Assembly: GCA_020403425.1 (NCBI GenBank)
Contig: JADBXR010000008.1
Coordinates: forward strand, 186,001-250,000
Direction: 5' to 3'
Source: Chitinophagaceae bacterium
GTDB lineage: Bacteria; Bacteroidota; Bacteroidia; Chitinophagales; Chitinophagaceae
DNA: 64,000 nt
Shown here: positions 1-6,122 of the stretch, piece after piece
Layout: each line of letters opens with the position of its first letter
How positions within the stretch are numbered: the stretch's first letter is position 1
Position numbers and translations under genes: made by a program
Notes under the pieces: model-generated
What the model was told of the DNA's origin: nothing
The model's input: only the letters and a program-made list of their open reading frames with translations
The model's database searches: none

Positions 1-180
1 GGCACGTATCATCCAGCCCACCATAGGAGGATGGTCAAAATGATTCCAGTCTGGCTGAAGGGCATAGGTCCAGTAATACACTTCATCGTTCCCCAGTTCG
101 ATCAACGAAGCAGTGATCATTTTCACAATGGAAACGATCAGAATGAGCCACCCTACTTTCCTGGAATATGATTGATTCAT
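1..180 (-). CDS. Glycosyltransferase family 39-like membrane protein (N-terminal fragment)
   Basis: The first 60 codons of a minus-strand gene that runs off the left edge of the window; the ATG is at 178-180. The N-terminus has a short basic head, a hydrophobic segment (about residues 10-27) and then an acidic loop with NDEVYYW and HFDHPPMVGW. That loop is typical of ArnT/PMT-type (GT39, GT83) lipid-linked sugar transferases, where the acidic pair after the first membrane helix is catalytic. Such enzymes move a sugar from a polyprenyl phosphate carrier to lipid or protein on the periplasmic side. The acceptor cannot be told from this fragment. Confidence 0.75.
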   Translation of the reverse strand, partial: MNQSYSRKVGWLILIVSIVKMITASLIELGNDEVYYWTYALQPDWNHFDHPPMVGWMIRA

Positions 181-220
181 CTTAGTAATGGAAGCAAGCA
201 AATACTATGCCTTACACGCC

Positions 221-643
221 TTATTTACGATCGGTCAGCCAGCGGATGGCCAACTCGTATCCTTTCAGCCCTAATCCGAAAATACTGCCCGCCGATTTAC
301 CGGACACATGCGACAAATGCCTGAAATGTTCCCTCGAATGTACATTGCTGATATGTACTTCCACCACCGGCGCCTTGATAGCGGCGATGGCATCGCCGAT
401 CGCTACAGAAGTATGGGTATACCCAGCCGGGTTAAGTACGATACCATCGTACTCATAGCCCACACGCTGCAGTTCATTGATCAGCTCGCCTTCTACATTG
501 CTCTGGTAATAATGAAAATCAACTGTCGGGAACAAGTTCTTCAGTTCTTCCATGTATTTCTCGAAAGACTGGTTACCGTATATATCCGTTTCCCTTTTCC
601 CCAGCAAATTGAGATTCGGGCCGTTGATGATGGCGATTTTCAT
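221..643 (-). CDS. aroQ: 3-dehydroquinate dehydratase, type II
   Basis: A 140-residue protein of the usual type II length. It removes water from 3-dehydroquinate to give 3-dehydroshikimate in the shikimate pathway, in the cytoplasm. The N-terminal NGPNLNLLGKRE with the lid tyrosine of DIYG, the central NPAGYTHTSVAI and the C-terminal HISNVHSREHFR (catalytic histidine region) are all present. It sits downstream of carA on the same strand but is separated from it by a strong hairpin, so it is probably transcribed separately. Confidence 0.96.
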   Translation of the reverse strand: MKIAIINGPNLNLLGKRETDIYGNQSFEKYMEELKNLFPTVDFHYYQSNVEGELINELQRVGYEYDGIVLNPAGYTHTSVAIGDAIAAIKAPVVEVHISNVHSREHFRHLSHVSGKSAGSIFGLGLKGYELAIRWLTDRK

Positions 644-681
644 ATGGCTAAGATAACTAAAAATAAACGCCGCAAATAAAA

Positions 682-724
682 ACCGTCATTCCGGTCAGAG
701 GCTTCCCCTTCTCGGAATGACGGT
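682..724 (-). terminator. Rho-independent terminator after carA
   Basis: A perfect 12-bp inverted repeat (682-693 with 713-724) around a 19-nt loop. On the minus strand it follows the carA stop and is followed by a T-rich tract, as expected of an intrinsic terminator. Confidence 0.75.
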
Positions 725-747
725 CATATTCATTGTATGCGGAACGA

Positions 748-1857
748 TCAGTTCATCTGGTCCTTGATCATTTCCAGGAACCTGTCGAACAGGTAACGGC
801 TATCGTGCGGACCAGGTGTGCTTTCCGGGTGATACTGCACGCTGAAAGCAGGTCTGTCTTTCAGGCGGATGCCTTCTATTGAATCATCATTCAGGTTCAC
901 ATGTGTCACTTCTACATTGGGGTGTTTGCGAACCGCTTCCGGATCCACACCAAAACCATGGTTCTGTGTAGTGATCTCGCACTGACCGGTAATGATGTTC
1001 TTCACAGGATGGTTCAGGCCTCTATGTCCGTGGTGCATTTTAAACGTAGGGATATCATTGGCCAATGCCAGCAGCTGGTGACCCAGGCAGATACCGAATA
1101 CAGGTTTGTTCTCCTGCAGGATCTCTTTTACCGTTGTTACGGCATAAGGCATGGCCGCCGGATCGCCGGGACCATTGGAGATAAAATAACCGCTGGGATT
1201 GAATTCTTTCAGCCTGCTCATCGGTGTTTTGGCAGGATGCACGCGCACATGCGCTCCTCTTGACACCAGACACTGCAGTATGTGCTGTTTAACCCCGAAA
1301 TCAAGTACAGCCACTTTAATGGGGGCATTGGTATCTCCCAGTTCATATTCTTCCTGGGTACTCACCGTACTGGCCAGTTCCAGTCCATCCATGTCAGGCA
1401 CTTTGGCCAGCTCAGCTTTCAGCTGTTCTATATCCAGTATCTCTGTGGAAATGATACAGTTCATGGCTCCCTTGGTACGGATATGTGCTACCAGGGCACG
1501 GGTATCAACGCCTTCTATCGCAACGATGTTATTCGCTTTCAGGTATGCATCCAGATCACCTTCGTCGGCCATCAAACGGCTGAACTGCTCTTCCAGGTTA
1601 CGGGCTATCAGGCCACGGATCTTTACACTGCCGCTTTCCACATCGGATTTCCTGACGCCATAATTCCCTACATGCACATTGTTCATGATCAGGATCTGGC
1701 CTGTATAACTGGGATCGGTAAATACTTCCTGGTAACCCGTCATTCCGGTATTGAAACAGATCTCACCGGTGGCTGTACCTGTTTTTCCGAAGGACTGGCC
1801 GTGAAATACATGTCCGTCTGCTAATAATAAAATGGCGGCTTGCTTGGTTGGGGTCAT
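748..1857 (-). CDS. carA: Carbamoyl-phosphate synthase small subunit
   Basis: The glutaminase subunit (369 residues from the chosen start) that hydrolyses glutamine and passes ammonia to the large subunit for carbamoyl phosphate, used for arginine and pyrimidines. The N-terminal domain carries GMTGYQEVFTDPSYTGQI. The class I amidotransferase domain has the nucleophile elbow GICLGHQLLALA and the catalytic YHPESTPGPHDS near the C-terminus. The reading frame is open for 25 more codons upstream, but that stretch is unlike the family, so the ATG at 1855-1857 (MTPTKQAAILLLADG) is preferred. carB is not in the window. The gene follows rplQ after a terminator hairpin. Confidence 0.96.
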   Translation of the reverse strand: MTPTKQAAILLLADGHVFHGQSFGKTGTATGEICFNTGMTGYQEVFTDPSYTGQILIMNNVHVGNYGVRKSDVESGSVKIRGLIARNLEEQFSRLMADEGDLDAYLKANNIVAIEGVDTRALVAHIRTKGAMNCIISTEILDIEQLKAELAKVPDMDGLELASTVSTQEEYELGDTNAPIKVAVLDFGVKQHILQCLVSRGAHVRVHPAKTPMSRLKEFNPSGYFISNGPGDPAAMPYAVTTVKEILQENKPVFGICLGHQLLALANDIPTFKMHHGHRGLNHPVKNIITGQCEITTQNHGFGVDPEAVRKHPNVEVTHVNLNDDSIEGIRLKDRPAFSVQYHPESTPGPHDSRYLFDRFLEMIKDQMN

Positions 1858-1937
1858 GGTATATCTGTTTACGATTGCAAAAAAAACGCATCCTGCGTAA
1901 TATTCCGGATATATTTTCTCACACCGGTACACAAGAA

Positions 1938-1969
1938 AAAAGGCAAAACCGAAAACGATTTTGCCTTTT
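1938..1969 (-). terminator. Terminator of the infA-rplQ ribosomal run
   Basis: A perfect 11-bp inverted repeat (1938-1948 with 1959-1969) with A/T-rich ends, 22 nt beyond the rplQ stop. Its symmetric A and T tracts would allow it to work in both directions. Confidence 0.75.
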
Positions 1970-1990
1970 ATATCAAATAACTCTCATCAC

Positions 1991-2518
1991 TTATTCTGCT
2001 GCTTTTTCTTCTGTAGAAGTGGCTTCTTCTGTTGCTGCAGGTGCTTCAGCCGGGGCTGCTGCTTCTGCTGCCTTTTTAGGAGCACGTCCACGACGGGTCT
2101 TCTTAGCCGGCTCAGCAGATTTTTCCACACCCTTACCGTAGATCTCGTTGAAGTCTACCAGTTCGATCATGGCTTTCTCCGCATTGTCACCAGGACGAAT
2201 ACCCAGCTTCAGGATACGTGTATAACCACCCGGACGGCTGGCCACTTTCGGACCCACTACTGTGAACAGTTCCTTTACAGCGGCTTTGTCCTGCAGTTCG
2301 GCAAATACCAGACGGTGGTTGTGACTGATCTGCGTAGCAGATTCGTTCTTCTTGGTTTTGGTGATCAGCGGCTCAACATAGGTTCTCAGCGCCTTGGCCT
2401 TGGCCAAAGTGGTAACGATACGTTTGTGTGTGATCAGCTGGCTCGCCAGGTTCTGTAATAAAGCAACGCGGTGTGCTTTCTTGCGGCCTAAATTGTTGAT
2501 TTTGTCTCCGTGACGCAT
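1991..2518 (-). CDS. rplQ: 50S ribosomal protein L17
   Basis: A component of the large ribosomal subunit near the peptide exit tunnel. The N-terminal 115 or so residues match the family ([17 protein letters not shown], then a helix with [10 protein letters not shown]). The last 40 residues form a low-complexity Ala/Glu/Lys/Pro tail that is longer than in E. coli L17; such tails are common in Bacteroidota. It is the last gene of the infA-rpmJ-rpsM-rpsK-rpsD-rpoA-rplQ order and is followed by a terminator hairpin. Confidence 0.97.
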   Translation of the reverse strand: MRHGDKINNLGRKKAHRVALLQNLASQLITHKRIVTTLAKAKALRTYVEPLITKTKKNESATQISHNHRLVFAELQDKAAVKELFTVVGPKVASRPGGYTRILKLGIRPGDNAEKAMIELVDFNEIYGKGVEKSAEPAKKTRRGRAPKKAAEAAAPAEAPAATEEATSTEEKAAE

Positions 2519-2585
2519 GACTTATTGTTTTTGATCTTGTACCGTGTCAGGAATTACAAGATGTGAGTGAATGGCTTCGAGCTTT

Positions 2586-2619
2586 GAGCTGTGAGCCATG
2601 AGTTTTTGGCTCACAGCTC
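2586..2619. repeat. Word-repeat hairpin between rpoA and rplQ
   Basis: A perfect 12-bp stem (2586-2597 with 2608-2619) built from the repeated word GAGCTGTGAG. Related words continue on both sides (about 2573-2638), reaching to within a few bases of the rpoA stop codon. It is one of a family of sequence-variable spacer hairpins in this window. Confidence 0.7.
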
Positions 2620-2638
2620 ACCGCGCATGGCTCGCAGC

Positions 2639-3640
2639 TTAATTATCTAAATTGTCTAATCCTAATTTGTTCAGGTCCATTCCGAAGCTCAGGCCCCTTT
2701 CAGTCAGCACCTGCTCGATCTCAGAGAGTGATTTCTGACCGAAGTTCCTGAATTTCATCAGGTCTTCCTGTTCGTACTGAACCAGTTCGCTCAGGCTGTT
2801 GATCTTGGCTGCTTTCAGACAGTTGAAGGCACGCACAGAAAGATCGAGGTCTTCCAGCGGTGTTTTCAGCACTTTGCGCAGCTGCAGCACATGTTCATCC
2901 ACCACATCTTCTTTCTTGTCTTCCTTGTTATCGAAAGTGATGTTCTCGTCGGTGATGATCATCAGGTGCTGGATCAGGATACGGGAAGCCTGTTTTACAG
3001 CATCTTCCGGATGGATGGTTCCATCGGTAGATACTTCCAGGATCAGTTTCTCGTAGTCCGTCCTTTGTTCCACACGATAGTTCTCAATACCGTATTTCAC
3101 GTTCTTGATAGGTGTGTGAATAGAATCGATGGCGATATATCCGAAAACGGAATCTTTGATCTTATTCTCTTCAGCAGGAACATAACCACGGCCTTTGGCG
3201 ATGGTCAGTTCAATGTCCATCTTAGCGGTGGTATCCATGGTGCAGATAACCAGCTCAGGATTCATGACCTGGAAGTTCTGTGATAATTCACCGATCATTC
3301 CGGCTGTGAACTCTGTACGTCCCTTGATGGACAGTGTGATCTTTTCGTTGGCCACATCGTGCTCAACGTGTTTTTTGAAACGAACCTGTTTCAGGTTCAG
3401 GATGATCTCGGTAACGTCTTCTGTTACACCTTTCATGGTGGCAAACTCGTGGTCTACTCCTTCGATCTTGATACCAACCAGTGCATACCCTTCTAAAGAA
3501 CTCAATAATACTCTGCGTAAAGCGTTTCCGATGGTCAGACCGTAACCTGGCTCCAACGGACGGAATTCGAATTGACCTTCGAAATCATTGGCTTTTTGTA
3601 AAACGATCTTATCGGGCTTCTGAAAGCTTAATATGGCCAT
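2639..3640 (-). CDS. rpoA: DNA-directed RNA polymerase alpha subunit
   Basis: The RNA polymerase assembly subunit, 333 residues from the ATG at 3638-3640 (MAILSFQKPDKI). The N-terminal dimerisation domain carries LEPGYGLTIGNALRRVLLSS. The C-terminal domain (from about residue 255) has LDLSVRAFNCLKAAKI and the helix-hairpin-helix NFGQKSLSEIEQVL, which contacts upstream promoter DNA and activators. The frame is open 13 codons further upstream, but those residues do not match the family. It lies between rpsD and rplQ in the standard order. Confidence 0.98.
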   Translation of the reverse strand: MAILSFQKPDKIVLQKANDFEGQFEFRPLEPGYGLTIGNALRRVLLSSLEGYALVGIKIEGVDHEFATMKGVTEDVTEIILNLKQVRFKKHVEHDVANEKITLSIKGRTEFTAGMIGELSQNFQVMNPELVICTMDTTAKMDIELTIAKGRGYVPAEENKIKDSVFGYIAIDSIHTPIKNVKYGIENYRVEQRTDYEKLILEVSTDGTIHPEDAVKQASRILIQHLMIITDENITFDNKEDKKEDVVDEHVLQLRKVLKTPLEDLDLSVRAFNCLKAAKINSLSELVQYEQEDLMKFRNFGQKSLSEIEQVLTERGLSFGMDLNKLGLDNLDN

Positions 3641-3700
3641 ATTAAAACTTGTTTTTACTTGGTTTGTCTTCGCGCCCACAAGAGGCGAAAAGGAAAATAT

Positions 3701-3766
3701 GTGAACCGTGAGTGGTGAGTGGTCAGTAGTCAGTTAACAACTCCTACCCACCACTCACTATTCACC
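3701..3766. repeat. Word-repeat hairpin between rpsD and rpoA
   Basis: Arms 3701-3718 and 3749-3766 pair over about 18 nt with two or three mismatches. They are made of the words GTGAGTGG and GTCAGTAGT and their complements. On the minus strand the repeat begins one base after the rpsD stop codon. Confidence 0.7.
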
Positions 3767-3767
3767 A

Positions 3768-4373
3768 TTATTTAGAGTACAACTCGACGATCAGCTGCTC
3801 CTTGATGTTCTCAGGAACATTTTCACGCTCTGGGTATGTGATGAACGTACCTTTTTTCTCGGTCTCGTTCCAATCCAGCCAGCTGAACTTAGGGTTCTTA
3901 CCACGGTTTTTGCTGGTGATAGAAGAATTATCGGCGCTCTTTGGCTTGTAGGCAATGATATCACCTGGCTTACACTGGTAAGAAGGGATATTCATGGTTT
4001 CACCATTCACTGTGATGTGCTTGTGATTCACCATCTGACGGGCTTCAGGGCGGCTGGCAGCCAGTCCCATACGGAAAATGGTGTTGTCCAGGCGTGCTTC
4101 CAGCAATTTGATCAGGTTCTCACCGGTTACTCCTTTCAGACGCTGGGCTTCTTCAAAGGTCTTACGGAACTGACGCTCCAATACACCATACGTGTATTTT
4201 GCCTTTTGTTTTTCACGCAGCTGCAGGGCATATTCACCTAAGGTCTTACGCTTACGTGCCGCACCATGCTGACCGGGAGGGTTGCTGTTCTTACCCAACC
4301 ATTTACCATTACCCAGGATGGGTTCACCGAAGATTCTTGAAATTTTGGTCTTAGGACCAGTGTAACGTGCCAT
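3768..4373 (-). CDS. rpsD: 30S ribosomal protein S4
   Basis: A primary 16S rRNA binding protein (201 residues, normal length) that nucleates small-subunit assembly. The N-terminus MARYTGPKTKISRIFGEP and the S4 RNA-binding domain (RLDNTIFRMGLAASRPEARQ followed by VNHKHITVNGE) are clear. It is the zinc-free type, as the N-terminal region lacks the four cysteines. It lies downstream of rpsK and upstream of rpoA. Confidence 0.98.
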   Translation of the reverse strand: MARYTGPKTKISRIFGEPILGNGKWLGKNSNPPGQHGAARKRKTLGEYALQLREKQKAKYTYGVLERQFRKTFEEAQRLKGVTGENLIKLLEARLDNTIFRMGLAASRPEARQMVNHKHITVNGETMNIPSYQCKPGDIIAYKPKSADNSSITSKNRGKNPKFSWLDWNETEKKGTFITYPERENVPENIKEQLIVELYSK

Positions 4374-4449
4374 TTGTTTTGTTTTGCGATTTTTTAATGA
4401 CGATGTTTTATCATAAAAATCTAAAATCGATAAAACACCCTTTTATATA

Positions 4450-4520
4450 GTTTGGAGTTTGGGGTTGGGAGTTGGGGGTTGTTTGCATAACGCCAAACCC
4501 CAAACTCGAAACCCCAAACC
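4450..4520. repeat. Word-repeat hairpin between rpsK and rpsD
   Basis: The left arm repeats TTTGGGGTTGG-like words (4450-4481) and the right arm their complements CCAAACCCC (4492-4520), giving a long imperfect hairpin. On the minus strand the repeat begins about two bases after the rpsK stop. The word differs entirely from those in the neighbouring spacers. Confidence 0.7.
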
Positions 4521-4522
4521 AA

Positions 4523-4933
4523 TTAAACCCTACGTTGTTTGGGAGGACGGCAACCATTGTGTGGTAAAGGAGTTACATCCTTGATGGAAGTCACTTCTAC
4601 ACCTGACTGAGAGATGGAACGGATAGCGCCTTCGCGACCTGATCCGGGTCCTTTTACGAATACATCCACTCTTTTCAGTCCTGCTTCCAGCGCTACTTTG
4701 GCAGCGTCTGCAGCAGCCATCTGGGCCGCATAAGGGGTGTTCTTCTTAGAACCCTTGAAGCCCATCTTACCGGCACTGCTCCAGCTGATTACCTGGCCTG
4801 CTTTGTTGGTAAAACTGATGATGATGTTGTTGAAGGTAGCAGAAATGCGAACCTCACCGGCTGCATCTACTTTTACGATTCTTTTCTTGGCAACAGCTTT
4901 TGCGCTGTTCTGAGCCTTTTGTGGTTTAGCCAT
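4523..4933 (-). CDS. rpsK: 30S ribosomal protein S11
   Basis: A platform protein of the small subunit, 136 residues from the ATG at 4931-4933 ([14 protein letters not shown]). The core motifs [37 protein letters not shown] and the C-terminal [18 protein letters not shown] are conserved. The frame stays open 16 codons upstream, but those residues are not S11-like. It lies between rpsM and rpsD. Confidence 0.98.
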   Translation of the reverse strand: MAKPQKAQNSAKAVAKKRIVKVDAAGEVRISATFNNIIISFTNKAGQVISWSSAGKMGFKGSKKNTPYAAQMAAADAAKVALEAGLKRVDVFVKGPGSGREGAIRSISQSGVEVTSIKDVTPLPHNGCRPPKQRRV

Positions 4934-5054
4934 GTTTCTTTTTTGAGGTAGTCCCTGCCTGTCGGCAGACTGGTTTAACAATAAAAAATCCCGTTAGCCG
5001 GGAACCGCTTTGCTCTCCCTCCTTTCAGAGATCCAAGCTGGCGGATTTTATATT

Positions 5055-5103
5055 GATTTGAGAATTTGAGAATGTTTTTATTGAATTCTCAAATTCCCAA
5101 ATT
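5055..5103. repeat. Word-repeat hairpin between rpsM and rpsK
   Basis: The tandem word GAATTTGA (5055-5073) faces its complement TCAAATTC (5084-5103), separated by a T-rich loop. On the minus strand it begins two bases after the rpsM stop codon. Confidence 0.65.
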
Positions 5104-5105
5104 GC

Positions 5106-5486
5106 TTATTTCTTAGCTACTTTCTTCTTACCTGCAACCGTCTTACGCTTACCTTTTCTGGTACGGCTGTTGGTTTTGGTACGCTGTCCGCGAACAGGCA
5201 ATCCTTTACGGTGACGGAGACCACGGTAGCAGGCGATATCCAGTAAGCGTTTGATGCTCATGGAAACCTCACTACGCAGTGCACCTTCTACCTTGAACTC
5301 ATTGTTGATGATGTTACGGATAGCAGCCTGCTCTTCGTCATTCCACTGGTTCACTTTCTTATCGAAATCGATACCAGCTTTGGTAAGAATATACTGGGCA
5401 GTGGAACGGCCAATACCAAAAATATAGGTCAGACCAATTTCTCCTCTTTTATTTTTTGGTAAATCAATACCGGCAATACGAGCCAT
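5106..5486 (-). CDS. rpsM: 30S ribosomal protein S13
   Basis: A small-subunit head protein that contacts the P-site tRNA and forms intersubunit bridges. It has 126 residues. [20 protein letters not shown] at the start, the helix-hairpin-helix [11 protein letters not shown], and [19 protein letters not shown] near the basic tail all match the family. It lies between rpmJ and rpsK. Confidence 0.98.
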   Translation of the reverse strand: MARIAGIDLPKNKRGEIGLTYIFGIGRSTAQYILTKAGIDFDKKVNQWNDEEQAAIRNIINNEFKVEGALRSEVSMSIKRLLDIACYRGLRHRKGLPVRGQRTKTNSRTRKGKRKTVAGKKKVAKK

Positions 5487-5498
5487 ATTTTGTGTTTA

Positions 5499-5591
5499 GT
5501 TTGAAAATTTGAAAATTTGAAAATTTGAAAACGGGTGGCTGGTGATTTGAAAATTATCATCCATTATCATATGGCCACATTTCCAAATTGC
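5499..5591. repeat. Tandem word repeat between rpmJ and rpsM
   Basis: Four tandem copies of TTTGAAAA (5500-5530) are followed by a linker and then TTTGAAAATTATC and TTTCCAAATT on the far side, able to pair imperfectly. On the minus strand the repeat starts within three bases of the rpmJ stop codon. Confidence 0.6.
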
Positions 5592-5593
5592 TC

Positions 5594-5710
5594 TTATCCC
5601 TGACGCTGCTTGAAGCGAGGGTTCTTCTTGTTGATCACGAACAATTTTCCTTTCCTCTTCACGATCTTGCAATCAACGCTGCGTTTTTTAATGGAAGCTC
5701 TAACTTTCAT
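5594..5710 (-). CDS. rpmJ: 50S ribosomal protein L36
   Basis: A 38-residue protein with start [19 protein letters not shown] and end FKQRQG, matching L36. The usual zinc-binding Cys/His set is reduced: one cysteine (DCKIV) is visible, and the final CxxxxH pattern is replaced by NPRFKQRQ. This is the zinc-independent form. It lies between infA and rpsM, where L36 is normally found. Confidence 0.95.
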   Translation of the reverse strand: MKVRASIKKRSVDCKIVKRKGKLFVINKKNPRFKQRQG

Positions 5711-5775
5711 TGTTTGGTTTTTTATCTCGTTCCTGCCTTGGCTTTCAGCTTTTGCTTTCTGCGTCAGCGTTTAAA

Positions 5776-5994
5776 TTATTTATAACGGAAAATGATCCTT
5801 CCCCTGCTCAAATCGTACGGACTCATTTCCACACCTACCTTATCTCCCGGCAATATCCGGATATAGTGCATCCTCATTTTTCCGGAGATGGTGGCCAGGA
5901 TTTCATGACCATTTTCCAGCTTCACCCGGAACATAGCGTTGCTCAGGGCTTCCAGAATTACGCCATCTTGTTTGATCAGTGGTTGTTTCGACAT
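5776..5994 (-). CDS. infA: Translation initiation factor IF-1
   Basis: A 72-residue single S1/OB-fold domain that binds the ribosomal A site during initiation. It begins [20 protein letters not shown] and contains [20 protein letters not shown] and the C-terminal RGRIIFRYK. It is the first gene of the ribosomal run in this window and has a good promoter just upstream. The gene further upstream is unrelated. Confidence 0.97.
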   Translation of the reverse strand: MSKQPLIKQDGVILEALSNAMFRVKLENGHEILATISGKMRMHYIRILPGDKVGVEMSPYDLSRGRIIFRYK

Positions 5995-6010
5995 ACAATT
6001 TTTGGGGCTG

Positions 6011-6042
6011 CAAAGATATTACAATGCAACCGGAATAAGAAA
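6011..6042 (-). promoter_or_regulatory. Bacteroidota-type promoter of infA
   Basis: On the minus strand a -7 box TATCTTTG (6011-6018) fits TAnnTTTG exactly, and a -33 TTTC (6039-6042) lies 20 nt upstream. The -7 box is 16 nt from the infA ATG, giving a short leader. Confidence 0.65.
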
Positions 6043-6122
6043 AATTAGTGGAAAAAAATCTCAAAATTGTGGAAAAACCTTAGGGTTTTGCTCCAAAAAT
6101 GGCAAATCTACCAAAAATCCGC

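Noticed and set aside
5499..5591. CRISPR-like array in the ribosomal spacers
   Set aside because: The repeats are contiguous words of 7-10 nt without unique spacers, and no cas gene is present.
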